A DNA stretch of 64,000 bases from Glycomyces xiaoerkulensis (GTDB taxonomy: Bacteria > Actinomycetota > Actinomycetes > Mycobacteriales > Micromonosporaceae), in the NCBI RefSeq assembly GCF_002798405.1, contig NZ_PGGV01000027.1, positions 121,844-185,843 of the forward strand, read 5' to 3'. A program made the position numbers and the translations under genes. A model generated the notes under the pieces. It was not told where the DNA came from and made no database searches. It saw only the letters and a program-made list of their open reading frames with translations. This document shows, one piece after another, positions 42,368-51,794 of this stretch. Numbering within the stretch: position 1 is the stretch's first letter; every line of letters begins with the position of its first letter.

Positions 42368-44014
42368 GTGGACAGTGACGTCATCGTGGTCGGGGCCGGA
42401 CTGGCCGGCCTGGTCGCCACCACCGAGCTGGTCCGGCTCGGCAAGCGCGTCATCCTGCTCGACCAGGAGGGCGAGCAGTCGCTCGGCGGGCAGGCGCACT
42501 GGTCGTTCGGCGGCCTGTTCCTGGTGGACTCCCCCGAGCAGCGGCGCATGGGCATCAAGGACTCCCCGGAGCTGGCCCGGCGGGACTGGCTGGGGTCGGC
42601 CGGGTTCGACCGGCCCGAGGACGAGTGGCCCCGGAAGTGGGCCGAGGCCTACGTGGAGTTCGCCGCCGAGGAGAAGCGCGCCTGGCTGCACGGCCTGGGG
42701 GTCCGGTTCTTCCCAGTGGTCGGCTGGGCCGAGCGGGGCGGGTACACCGCTGAGGGGCACGGGAACTCCGTGCCTCGGTTCCACATCACCTGGGGCACCG
42801 GCCCCGGGCTCGTCGAGCCGTTCGAGCGGTCGGTTCGCGAGGCCGCCGCGGACGGCCGCGTCCGGCTCGCCTTCCGGCACCGGGTCGACGAGTTGACCGT
42901 CTCCGGCGGGGCGGTCACGGGCGTGAGCGGCGCCGTGCTGGCCGACGACGCCTCGCCCCGCGGGGCGGCCACCAGCCGCGAGGTCGTCGACGATTTCGCC
43001 TTCTCGGCCGAATCGGTGGTCGTCACCTCCGGAGGGATCGGGGGAAACTTCGACCTGGTCCGCGAGCACTGGCCGAGCCGGATCGGGCCCGCGCCGCGGC
43101 GGCTCATCTCGGGCGTCCCCGCGCATGTGGACGGAAGGATGCTCGGCGTGGCCGAGTCCGCGGGCGCCAACTTCATCAACCGCGACCGCATGTGGCACTA
43201 CACCGAGGGCATCGAGAACTGGGATCCGATCTGGCCGCACCACGGCATCCGGATCCTGCCGGGGCCGTCGTCGCTGTGGCTGGACGCGACCGGGAAGCGG
43301 CTGCCTTCGCCGCTGTTCCCCGGTTTCGACACGCTCGGAACGCTCGAGCACATCATGACCACCGGGCACGAGCACACCTGGTTCGTGCTCACGCAGCGGA
43401 TCCTGGAGAAGGAGTTCGCGCTCTCGGGGTCGGAGCAGAACCCCGACCTGACCGGGAAGAATGTCCGGTTGCTTCTGAAGCGGGTGCTCCCCGGGGCGCC
43501 CGGGCCGGTCGAGGCGTTCAAGCGGCGCGGTGCCGACTTCGCCGTGGCCGACACCGTTCCCGAGCTCGTCGAGAACATGAATTCCATCACAGAGGACGAC
43601 CTGCTCGATCCGGACGACGTCCGCGAGGCGGTCGCAGCCCGCGACGCCGAGATGGACAACCGGTTCACCAAGGACCTCCAGGTCACGGCCATGCGCGGCG
43701 CCCGCAATTACCGCGGCGACCGGCTCATCCGGGTCGCCTCCCCGCACCGGCTGCTCGACCCCAAGGCCGGCCCCCTCATCGGCGTGCGGCTCAACCTCCT
43801 CACCCGCAAGACCCTCGGCGGGCTGCAGACCGATCTGGACGGCCGGGTGCTGCGCCCGGACGGGAAGCCGCTCGCGGGCCTGTTCGCCGCCGGGGAGGCC
43901 GCCGGGTTCGGGGGCGGCGGCATGCACGGATACCGCTCGCTCGAGGGCACCTTCCTGGGCGGATGCCTGTTCTCCGGCCGCCGGGCCGCCCACGGCGCGG
44001 CCGGGCGGCGTTGA
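42368..44014 (+). CDS. FAD-binding dehydrogenase (FAD_binding_2, ketosteroid-dehydrogenase-like)
   Basis: 548 residues from GTG 42368 (GGAAGG upstream). The N-terminal FAD motif is GAGLAG (9-14), with an acidic end to the second strand in LLDQEGE. The FAD-closing segment at the C-terminus is AGLFAAGEAAGFGGGGMHG (in part), followed by GTFLGGCLFSG. This is the succinate/fumarate reductase-like group annotated as FAD-binding dehydrogenase in actinobacteria. The substrate is unknown; steroids and unsaturated acids are known for relatives. Confidence 0.88.
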   Translation: MDSDVIVVGAGLAGLVATTELVRLGKRVILLDQEGEQSLGGQAHWSFGGLFLVDSPEQRRMGIKDSPELARRDWLGSAGFDRPEDEWPRKWAEAYVEFAAEEKRAWLHGLGVRFFPVVGWAERGGYTAEGHGNSVPRFHITWGTGPGLVEPFERSVREAAADGRVRLAFRHRVDELTVSGGAVTGVSGAVLADDASPRGAATSREVVDDFAFSAESVVVTSGGIGGNFDLVREHWPSRIGPAPRRLISGVPAHVDGRMLGVAESAGANFINRDRMWHYTEGIENWDPIWPHHGIRILPGPSSLWLDATGKRLPSPLFPGFDTLGTLEHIMTTGHEHTWFVLTQRILEKEFALSGSEQNPDLTGKNVRLLLKRVLPGAPGPVEAFKRRGADFAVADTVPELVENMNSITEDDLLDPDDVREAVAARDAEMDNRFTKDLQVTAMRGARNYRGDRLIRVASPHRLLDPKAGPLIGVRLNLLTRKTLGGLQTDLDGRVLRPDGKPLAGLFAAGEAAGFGGGGMHGYRSLEGTFLGGCLFSGRRAAHGAAGRR

Positions 44015-44269
44015 TAGCTTCGGCCGCAGGAACAGCGGGCCTGTTCGCGAACGCCGAGGCCCGCAGCGCTGAAGCGCCTGTTGACGCGACCTGGCAAACT
44101 GAGGAAGTATCACCGGTCGGGAGCGGCTCAGCTATCATTCCAAGCCGCCCCCGCGACGCCGCCCGGCGACGCGGGAGGCTCCGGGAGCGCCTTCGGCGCC
44201 TCCCCCCAGTGCGCCCGCGGCATGGCCCACGAGCCACGGACCGGCACATCAACACGTGGATGGTTGAGC

Positions 44270-46969
44270 ATGAGCGACTACGAACGCCGCGACCCGTACT
44301 CCCCCGTGGGGCGGCCTTCCGTGTCCTCCGGCCCCTCGGCCGGACAGCAGCAGGTTCCGGCCGGCCCGCCGCCGGTGCACGGCTCGGGCGCGCCCGGCGC
44401 TCACGGCCCGGCCGGCAACATCGGCCGCGCCTCGGTGGTCGGCGCGGTGCGCTCCAAGGGCCCCCAGGAGGTCAAGCCCCGGAAGAAGCGCATGTCAATG
44501 CGCCGCCGACGCGTGTACGCGGCGCTCATCCTGGTGGCGCTCATGTTCCTCGGCTCCGGCACCGTCGTCGGCGCGGCGTTCTTCCAGAGCGTGCCCGCGC
44601 CCGATGAACTGGAGTTCGGCGAGTCCACCACCTTCACCTACTCCGACGGCGAGAAGGCGATCGCCGGGTACGGGGAGTACACCCGCAAGCTCGTCGACAC
44701 CTACGACGAACTCCCCCGCACCGTGGTGTGGTCGGTGCTGGCCCTGGAGGACAAGAGCTACTTCGAGCACGAGGGCGTCGACTACAAGGGGACCCTGCGC
44801 GCGCTGGTGAACAACGTCACCGGCGGCGACACGCAGGGCGCCTCGACGATCAGCCAGCAGTACGCGGGCATGGTCGCCGATATCCGCGACGACATCTCGT
44901 ACGGCCGCAAGGCCCGCGAGGCCATCATGGCGATGAAGCTGGAGCAGGAGTACTCCAAGCAGGACATCCTGCTGCACTACCTCAATCTCAACTTCTACGG
45001 CCGCGGCTCCTACGGCATCGCCGCCGCCGCGGAGGTCTGGTTCGCCAAGAAGCTCGAGGAGCTCACCTGGGCCGAGGCGATGATGCTGAGCATGCAGGTC
45101 AAGGCCGGTGACGGCTCGTTCGACCCGCGACTGGTCGACGAGGAAGACAGCGCCCCGCTCGACCGCTGGACCCACGGCATGGAGACCCTCCTCAGCCTCG
45201 AGGAGCTCGACGGGGAGGAGAAGGCCGAGGTCGAGGAGCAGCTCGAAGAGGGCATGCCCAAGACCGAGGACCAGCTCGAGAACCCCGGTTCGTGGGGGCA
45301 CGACAAGGCCTCGGGCTTCATCACCAACCCGACCGACGGCTACGTCTGGGACGAGCTGGAGAGCCGCTGGGGCCTGACACAAGAGGACTTCTACGGCGCC
45401 GAGGGCGGCACCGGCGGCTACACCGTGGCCCTCACGATCGATCCGCAGATCCAGAAGGAGGCCCAGCAGACCGCCGACCGGGGCGACCTCAAGCGGGTCA
45501 AGAACGACGACGACGAGTGGGTCGACGACGAGGGCAACGTGGTCGGCAGCCGGGCCGCCGCCGCCGAATACGAGAACGACGACGGTTTCTTCGAGTTCAC
45601 CGATTCCAACGAGGACGCCGCGCTGTACGAGTACCACCCGTCCATGACCAGCTCCGTCGTCGCCGTCGAGCCCGGGACCGGCCGCGTGCTCGGATACTTC
45701 GGCGGCAGGAACGGCCTGGGCATCGACAAGGCCGGGCCGGAGAACCCGCACCCGCCGTCGTCGACGTTCAAGATGATCACCGCCGCCACGGCCATCAGGA
45801 ACGGGGCTTCGATCGACTCGTGGTGGAACTCCGACTCCCCGCGCGAGTTCGAGACGCTCTCCGATTTCGAGGACCCGACGATCAGCAACGCCGGCGCCAA
45901 CGAGAACACCGACCGGTCCCTGACCGACGCGGTGCGGGATTCCCGCAACACGCCGATGTACGCGATCGCCGAGAAGTACGGCGCGACCGCGATCCTGGAG
46001 ACCGCGATCGACATGGGCCTGAGGACGATGCAGGACACCGGATCCGGCGACACCTACCGGTTCTACAAGGAGGACGACGGCTCGATCACCTACTCGCTGC
46101 ACGGCGTGATCGAGAACGACGACGGCTCCTACGTGACCGACGAGAACGGCAACATCGACCAGTGGGCCTCGAAGAACGGCTACAACGACGACGGCTCCCC
46201 GGTCCGCACCCCGGTCGACACGAGCGTGCCGAACAGCCCGTTCTACTACCACCTGAGCTTCGGCCAGTACCCGACCACCGTGCTGGACATGGCCACGATG
46301 TACGCCACGATCGCCGCCGACGGCAAGTACAGCGAGACCCACTTCGTCGAGGCGGTCTACGACCGCGACGGCAACGAGGTCGAGCCGATCCGCGAGCTGC
46401 GCACCGACCAGGCGCTGGACGCCGGCATCGCCCGCGACCTGCAGTGGGTCGGCTCGGTCATCGACGGTTCCGGCGAGTCGATCAACCGGGACTACACCGG
46501 TAAGACCGGCACCTGGGAGGCCGCCGACGAGTACGGCGAGGGCGCCAACGCCCACACCTGGTACGTCGGTGCGATCCCGCAACTGAGCATCGCGACCTGG
46601 GTGGGTAACGCGACCGCCGAGTCGGCGCCGCTGCTGAACGAATGGGGCGGAACCGACCAGGTCTTCGGTTCGACGCTGAGCTACCCGGTCTGGTACCAGT
46701 TCATGTCCGGCGCGATCGAGGCCGAAGGCTACGAGCCGGTCCAGTGGGGCCAGCCGCCGCACGTGGGCAGCCCGATCACCGACGACATCGAGAACGGGGA
46801 CGGCAAAATCGACGCCGACAGTCCCTACTGCCAGCAGAACCGGAACGATCCCAAGTGCGAGAAGAAGAACGGCGGCGGCAACGGCAACGGGGAGTGCGAT
46901 CCGATCTCGGAGTGGTTCGGCCGCTGCGACAACGACGATGATGACGACGATGACGATGACGACGACTGA
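44270..46969 (+). CDS. Class A penicillin-binding protein with poly-Asp C-terminus
   Basis: 899 residues. A cytoplasmic Pro/Gly-rich then basic N-terminus (RKKRMSMRRRR) leads to one membrane anchor (about 83-105). The GT51 glycosyltransferase has EDKSYFEHEGVD and the second Glu region STISQQY. The transpeptidase has SSTFK (nucleophile Ser498, Lys501), SRN as the SxN element and KTGT (745-748). It polymerises and crosslinks peptidoglycan outside the membrane. The protein is strikingly acidic, with an insertion-rich linker, and ends in eleven consecutive Asp after a Gly/Asn linker holding two Cys. ATG 44270 follows GGATGG. Confidence 0.92.
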   Translation: MSDYERRDPYSPVGRPSVSSGPSAGQQQVPAGPPPVHGSGAPGAHGPAGNIGRASVVGAVRSKGPQEVKPRKKRMSMRRRRVYAALILVALMFLGSGTVVGAAFFQSVPAPDELEFGESTTFTYSDGEKAIAGYGEYTRKLVDTYDELPRTVVWSVLALEDKSYFEHEGVDYKGTLRALVNNVTGGDTQGASTISQQYAGMVADIRDDISYGRKAREAIMAMKLEQEYSKQDILLHYLNLNFYGRGSYGIAAAAEVWFAKKLEELTWAEAMMLSMQVKAGDGSFDPRLVDEEDSAPLDRWTHGMETLLSLEELDGEEKAEVEEQLEEGMPKTEDQLENPGSWGHDKASGFITNPTDGYVWDELESRWGLTQEDFYGAEGGTGGYTVALTIDPQIQKEAQQTADRGDLKRVKNDDDEWVDDEGNVVGSRAAAAEYENDDGFFEFTDSNEDAALYEYHPSMTSSVVAVEPGTGRVLGYFGGRNGLGIDKAGPENPHPPSSTFKMITAATAIRNGASIDSWWNSDSPREFETLSDFEDPTISNAGANENTDRSLTDAVRDSRNTPMYAIAEKYGATAILETAIDMGLRTMQDTGSGDTYRFYKEDDGSITYSLHGVIENDDGSYVTDENGNIDQWASKNGYNDDGSPVRTPVDTSVPNSPFYYHLSFGQYPTTVLDMATMYATIAADGKYSETHFVEAVYDRDGNEVEPIRELRTDQALDAGIARDLQWVGSVIDGSGESINRDYTGKTGTWEAADEYGEGANAHTWYVGAIPQLSIATWVGNATAESAPLLNEWGGTDQVFGSTLSYPVWYQFMSGAIEAEGYEPVQWGQPPHVGSPITDDIENGDGKIDADSPYCQQNRNDPKCEKKNGGGNGNGECDPISEWFGRCDNDDDDDDDDDDD

Positions 46970-47043
46970 GCGGTCGTTACGGGACCGGGCGGGATTCTGC
47001 GAACACCGCGAACCGGCGGTGGACGGTAGCCTGGACCGCATCT

Positions 47044-47187
47044 ATGGATGATCAGGACCGAACCCGGGAACCACGCTGGGGCTGCGGGTGCCTCATCGCG
47101 GTCGTCGCGCTCATCGTTATCGGCTTGGTCATCCTCCGCGTCGTGATCGGAGACGGATTCCTGGACGAATGGTCGTCCATGCACTGA
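47044..47187 (+). CDS. Small single-pass membrane protein (47 residues)
   Basis: MDDQDRTREPRWGCGCLIAV begins a 47-codon frame ending at TGA 47187. Residues 17-36 are one hydrophobic helix, preceded by a CGC motif that might be palmitoylated or metal-binding in related peptides, and followed by a short acidic tail (GDGFLDEW). A TAGCCT lies eleven bases upstream as a possible -10. It is 74 bp after the penicillin-binding protein gene, so co-expression is possible. It is a real-looking small gene of unknown role. Confidence 0.55.
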   Translation: MDDQDRTREPRWGCGCLIAVVALIVIGLVILRVVIGDGFLDEWSSMH

Positions 47188-47218
47188 ACGTCGCTCGTTG
47201 CAGGAGCGGCCGCGGCAG

Positions 47219-48442
47219 TCAGGCGAAGGCGAACCCGTCGCCCCGGTAGGTGGGGACCTCCTCGACGCGCTGCCCGGCCGAGACCAGGTGGAGGGTGTTG
47301 ACCCGCTCGCACAGCTCGCCGGCTTTGGCGTGGCGCATCCACACCCGCGAGCCCAGGCCGAGGCCGTCGGCGGCCTTGCCGCGCAGCGGGGTCTGGACCT
47401 CGCCGGCCCCTTCGGTCCCGATGTAGGACAGCCCGCGGGGGAAGGCGATCCGGGGGAGCCGGTCGCGCCCCGGTGCGCCGGAGGCGATCCAGCCGCCGCC
47501 GAGGGCGGTGACCATGCCGCCCCGGGGCCGCCGGACGACCGGCAGCGCGAAGAACGCCGCCGGCAGCGGCCGGATCGACCGGTAGCCGTCGAACAGCCCC
47601 GGGGCGTACAGGCCCGATCCGGCGGCGATCTCGGTGACCGACGGGTCGGTGGCGGTGGAGGCGACCGACCCGGTGCCGCCGCCGTTGACGAACTCGAGGT
47701 CGGCGGTCTCGCGGACGGCGGCGACCGTCTCGGCGCGGCGTCCGGCCAGTTCGGACCCCGACAGGCGCTGCACCAGCCGCACCAGCGGGTAGGCGAGGCC
47801 ATTGGCGCGGAAGGCGTCCTGGACGCCGGCGATCTGGGCCTCGTAGCCCATGAGGCCCACCAGGGCGAGCCCGGGCCGCTGCTCGATCCGGTGGGCCATC
47901 TCGACCGCCTGGTCGGGGGTGCGGACCGGGGACCGGTGGGCACCGATGTGGACGCGGCCGCCGAGCAGTTCGAGCGACATGTCGACCTCCAGGCACAGCC
48001 GCAGCGGCCGCGACCGGCTCGGGGCGGCCTGCCGGGCGATGAAGTCGAGGTGCTCGACCGAGTCGACCATGATCGTCACCCGGGCCGCCAGCGCGTCGTC
48101 CCCGGCCAGGCGGCGCAGCGCGTCGGCGTCGGCGGTCGGGTAGGCCACGAGGACGTCGTCGAACTCCTCGGCCAGCCACAGCGCCTCGGGCAGGGTGTAG
48201 GCGAGGACGCCGCTGAAGCCCGGCTGGGCGAGCGCGCGCCGCATCAGGGCGCGGCAGCGCAGCGACTTGGAGGCCAGGCGGACGGGTTTGCCGATGGCGT
48301 TCCGGCGCAGGATGGCCGCGTTGGTGTCGAAGGCGCCGAGGTCGACGACGGCGAAGGGCGGCTGGAGGCCGGCGGTGGCGCGGTCGAGTTCGTCGAACCG
48401 CTCCTCGCGCGCCTCGGTGCCCGGAGCGCTCTGGTGGCCCAT
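47219..48442 (-). CDS. Alanine-racemase-fold PLP enzyme (amino acid deaminase/aldolase type)
   Basis: 407 residues. The N-terminal fold-type III PLP barrel has Lys59 in RLASKSLRC, FAVVDLGAFDTN at the start, and a Gly-rich FVNGGGTGS phosphate site. The C-terminal DSD1-like domain contains conserved His and Cys residues as in D-threonine/D-serine aldolases and deaminases. It is divergent from a D-arabinono-lactone oxidase gene with 77 bp between starts, an arrangement known in other actinobacteria. The substrate, probably a D- or beta-hydroxy amino acid, is not determined. Confidence 0.88.
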   Translation of the reverse strand: MGHQSAPGTEAREERFDELDRATAGLQPPFAVVDLGAFDTNAAILRRNAIGKPVRLASKSLRCRALMRRALAQPGFSGVLAYTLPEALWLAEEFDDVLVAYPTADADALRRLAGDDALAARVTIMVDSVEHLDFIARQAAPSRSRPLRLCLEVDMSLELLGGRVHIGAHRSPVRTPDQAVEMAHRIEQRPGLALVGLMGYEAQIAGVQDAFRANGLAYPLVRLVQRLSGSELAGRRAETVAAVRETADLEFVNGGGTGSVASTATDPSVTEIAAGSGLYAPGLFDGYRSIRPLPAAFFALPVVRRPRGGMVTALGGGWIASGAPGRDRLPRIAFPRGLSYIGTEGAGEVQTPLRGKAADGLGLGSRVWMRHAKAGELCERVNTLHLVSAGQRVEEVPTYRGDGFAFA

Positions 48443-48519
48443 GCCCGGTTCCCTTCAGTTCGGAGGTGAGGTTCAATGAAACTACCGTTAAGTAGACCGA
48501 CGTCACAACCGGAGGCCCC

Positions 48520-49827
48520 ATGACCACCGCTCCCTGGCGGAACTGGGCCGGCACCGAGAGCGCCGCGCCGGTGCGGACGTCCCGTCCGGTCTGCGCCGAC
48601 GAGGCCGCCGCGGCGGTGCGGGCCGCGGCCGAGGACGGGCTGCGGGTCAAGGCCGTGGGGTCGGGCCATTCGTTCAGCGGCGTCGCCGTCGCCGACGGGG
48701 TCCTGATGGACACGGGCGGCCTGGACGAGGTGGTCGAGGTCGATCCGGGGGCCGGGCTGGTCACGGTCGGGGCCGGGATGGGGCTGTGGCGGCTGAACCG
48801 GGTGCTGGAGGCGCACGGGCTGGCACTGGAGAACCTCGGCGACATCGACCGGCAGACGGTCTCGGGCGCGATCTCGACCGGCACGCACGGCACCGGCGAC
48901 CGCTACCGGGGCCTGTCGTGGCAGGTGGAGGCGCTCAAGCTGGTGCTGGCCGACGGCTCGGTGGTGCGGTGTTCGCGCTCCGAGCGGGGCGAGCTGTTCG
49001 AGGCGGCGCGGCTCGGGCTCGGGGCGCTGGGGGTGATCGCCGAGGTGACGCTGCGGTGCGTGCCGGCGTTCAAGCTCCGGGCGGTGGAGTGGCCGATGCG
49101 TCTGGAGGCGGTGCTCGACCGGCTGGAGGAGCTGGTGTCGGAGAACGACCACTTCGAGTTCTACTGGTTCCCGCACACCGAGCGCGCGCTCGCCAAGCTC
49201 AACAACCGCTACTCGATGGCCGACCGGCGCCGCCGGCCCTCCCGGCTGAGCTACTGGTGGAACGAGGACTTCACCGAGAACGCGCTGTTCGGGGCGAGCA
49301 GCCGGGTGGGGGCGCGGTTCCCGGCGGCGGTGCCGCGGCTCAACCGGGTGGCGGGGCGGGTGTGGAGCGCCAGGAGCTACACCGACCTCTCGCACCGGGT
49401 GTTCACCTCGCCGCGGCGGGTGGTGTTCCGGGAGATGGAGTACGCGGTGCCGCGCGAGGCGCTGCCGGAGGTGCTGGGCGCGCTGCGGGGGGCGGTGGAC
49501 CGCCGGGGCCTGAACGTGTCGTTCCCGGTGGAGGTCCGCTTCGCCGCCGCCGACGAGGTCTGGCTGTCGACCGCCTACGGCCGCCGGACGGCCTATGTGG
49601 CGGTGCATCAGTACCACCGGCATCCGCACCGGGACTACTTCAGGGCCGCCGCCGAGATCTTCGACGCGGTCGGGGGCCGGCCGCACTGGGGGAAGATGCA
49701 CCGTCTGGAGGCCGATTCGCTGTCGCGGCTGTACGAGCGGTTCGGTTCCTTCCTGGCCGTCCGGGACGAGGTCGACCCCGACCGGCGGTTCGCCAATCCG
49801 TATCTGGAGCGGGTCCTGGGCCCCTGA
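48520..49827 (+). CDS. D-arabinono-1,4-lactone oxidase-type FAD oxidase
   Basis: 435 residues, the length of this VAO-fold group. The FAD-binding segment has GSGHSFSG (47-54), with His50 in the position used for covalent FAD in relatives, and ISTGTHGTG further on. The C-terminal ALO domain ends with GGRPHWGKMH and a DPDRRFANPYL motif. It oxidises an aldonolactone or alditol with O2. Divergent pairing with the PLP enzyme suggests linked regulation. The exact substrate is unknown. Confidence 0.9.
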   Translation: MTTAPWRNWAGTESAAPVRTSRPVCADEAAAAVRAAAEDGLRVKAVGSGHSFSGVAVADGVLMDTGGLDEVVEVDPGAGLVTVGAGMGLWRLNRVLEAHGLALENLGDIDRQTVSGAISTGTHGTGDRYRGLSWQVEALKLVLADGSVVRCSRSERGELFEAARLGLGALGVIAEVTLRCVPAFKLRAVEWPMRLEAVLDRLEELVSENDHFEFYWFPHTERALAKLNNRYSMADRRRRPSRLSYWWNEDFTENALFGASSRVGARFPAAVPRLNRVAGRVWSARSYTDLSHRVFTSPRRVVFREMEYAVPREALPEVLGALRGAVDRRGLNVSFPVEVRFAAADEVWLSTAYGRRTAYVAVHQYHRHPHRDYFRAAAEIFDAVGGRPHWGKMHRLEADSLSRLYERFGSFLAVRDEVDPDRRFANPYLERVLGP

Positions 49828-50032
49828 ACCGAATCCGCGCAAAATTCGCGAAATTTCGACAGTGCGTGCGCTTCGGTGCGTAATCATTCGAACCCATCTC
49901 CGTAACATGGCATTCCCACCGGCCCGGCGAACGACTCGCCGTCGGACCGAGCGGCGCTCCGCGGCCGCTCGCGCCCGGGCCGCAGGCGGCCGAGATTCGG
50001 CCGAGCACCCGCGTCAAGGATGGGCCAACGCC

Positions 50033-51697
50033 ATGAATTCAGACACCGAAACGCCGACTTGTTCGAACGGGAGTGCGACTCCGACGGGTTCACTGAGCTT
50101 CGGGCCCCCGGCGACCGCCGCCGAAGTACCCGACCTCGCCGCGGCGCTCCTGCGCGCCGCCGAATCGGACACCGGAGGGATCCGCTTCGTCATCGACGAC
50201 CGGTCCCACATCGAGCATTCGTACCGCGACATCGCCGAATACGCCTCCCGCATCCTCGGCGGCATGCGGTCCCGGGGAGCCCGCTCCGGCGACAACGTGA
50301 TCGTCCGGATCACCGACCATCCCAACCTGCTGGCGACCGTCTGGGCCTGCCTCCTCGGCGGGATGGTCGCACTCCCGCTCGGGGAGAGCGCCCGGGACCG
50401 CAGCGCGGCCGACCTCGACGGCCTCTGGCGCACCACCGACCGCACCTGGATCGTCGACTGGGACGGGACCGAGCAGCCGACCGAGCGCGCGGCGAGACTC
50501 GGAACGGTCGGCGAACTCCGCACCGCCCCGGCCGCGACCGACCACTCCCCCGGAGGCTGGGACGACCCGGCGCTGCTGCTGCTCACCTCCGGCAGCACCG
50601 GCACCCCGAAGGCCGTGTCGCTCACCCACGGCAACATCCTCAGCCGCACCGCCGCGACCGCCGAGACCGACCGCCTCGACGCCTCCCTGCGTTCGTTCAA
50701 CTGGCTGCCGCTCGACCACGTCGGCGGCCTGGTGATGTTCCACATGCGGGATGTGTACCTGCGCTGCACCCAGGTCCACGCCCGGTTCGAATGGGTGATG
50801 CGGGACCCGCTCCGCTGGCTCGGTCAGATGGACCGCCACGCCTCCAACTGCACCTGGGCCCCGAACTTCGCCTTCAGCCTGGTCAACGACAACGCCGATC
50901 GGCTGCGCGGGCAGCGCTGGGACCTGAGCGCCCTGGACTACATCATGAACGGCGGCGAGGCGGTCAAGCCGGCGGTGCTGAACCGCTTCCTCAGCCTGCT
51001 GGCGCCGTTCGGACTGCCGGCGGACGCGGTCCACCCGGGATGGGGCATGTCCGAGACCTCCTCGGGCGTGGTCGACCGCCGGTTCCGCCCCGCCGAGGAG
51101 TCTCCGGGGCGGTTCATGGCCGTCGGGTACCCGCACCCCGGGGTGGGCCTGCGGATCGTCGACGAGCACGACCGCGTGGTGCCCGAATGCGAGACCGGCC
51201 TGCTCCAGGCCCAGGGCGAGGCGGTCTTCAACGGCTACCACAACAACGAGGAGGCGAACCGGCGCGCCTTCACCGCCGACGGCTGGTTCCGGACCGGCGA
51301 TCTGGCCTATGTAGAAGACGGGCTCCTGACCGTGATCGGCCGCGCCGACGACGAGATCGTCGTGGGCGGCCGGACCCGGCAAGGCCACGAGATCGAGAGC
51401 ACCGTGGAGGACCTGGGCCTGGTCGAGCCGTCGTTCACCGTCGCCGCCGCGGTCGAGCCCGCCGCGGGCCAGGGGCTGGCCGTGTTCTGCCACCCGCGGC
51501 CGGAAGCCGACCTCGAGGCCCTGTCCGAGCGGGTCCGCCGGGCGGTCCTGGACGCCCACGACGTCGAGGTCCGCTACGTCGTGCCGGTGGCCAAGACCGA
51601 CGTGCCGAAGACCGGTATCGGCAAGCTCCGGCGCACGATGCTGAGCCGCCGGTTCGAGGTCGGCGACCTCGAACCGGCGCGGACGGCCGAAGCCTGA
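50033..51697 (+). CDS. AMP-forming acyl/aryl ligase (ANL superfamily)
   Basis: 554 residues from ATG 50033 with AAGGA about ten bases upstream. The core motif TSGSTGTPKA (185-194), the GWGMSE motif, the TGD hinge region (RTGDLAYV) and the terminal catalytic Lys531 in KTGIGK are all present. It adenylates a carboxylic acid using ATP. No carrier protein is nearby, so the product could be a CoA ester or an acyl-AMP handed to another protein. A short palindrome (49849-49858, CGAAATTTCG) upstream might be an operator. Confidence 0.88.
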   Translation: MNSDTETPTCSNGSATPTGSLSFGPPATAAEVPDLAAALLRAAESDTGGIRFVIDDRSHIEHSYRDIAEYASRILGGMRSRGARSGDNVIVRITDHPNLLATVWACLLGGMVALPLGESARDRSAADLDGLWRTTDRTWIVDWDGTEQPTERAARLGTVGELRTAPAATDHSPGGWDDPALLLLTSGSTGTPKAVSLTHGNILSRTAATAETDRLDASLRSFNWLPLDHVGGLVMFHMRDVYLRCTQVHARFEWVMRDPLRWLGQMDRHASNCTWAPNFAFSLVNDNADRLRGQRWDLSALDYIMNGGEAVKPAVLNRFLSLLAPFGLPADAVHPGWGMSETSSGVVDRRFRPAEESPGRFMAVGYPHPGVGLRIVDEHDRVVPECETGLLQAQGEAVFNGYHNNEEANRRAFTADGWFRTGDLAYVEDGLLTVIGRADDEIVVGGRTRQGHEIESTVEDLGLVEPSFTVAAAVEPAAGQGLAVFCHPRPEADLEALSERVRRAVLDAHDVEVRYVVPVAKTDVPKTGIGKLRRTMLSRRFEVGDLEPARTAEA

Positions 51698-51759
51698 TCC
51701 GCCGGGCCCCGGCCCGCCGCGTTCGCGGAGCGGCCGGGGCCCGGCGACGGGAAGGCCGT

Positions 51760-51788
51760 TTCACATGGCAACGGTATTGACTTATAAT
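51760..51788 (+). promoter_or_regulatory. Promoter of CGNR regulator gene, leaderless
   Basis: TTCACA (51760-51765), a 17-base spacer and TATAAT (51783-51788) form a near-consensus promoter. The ATG at 51795 is seven bases after the -10, so the message should start at the A of the start codon. Confidence 0.75.
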
Positions 51789-51794
51789 TAGTAC

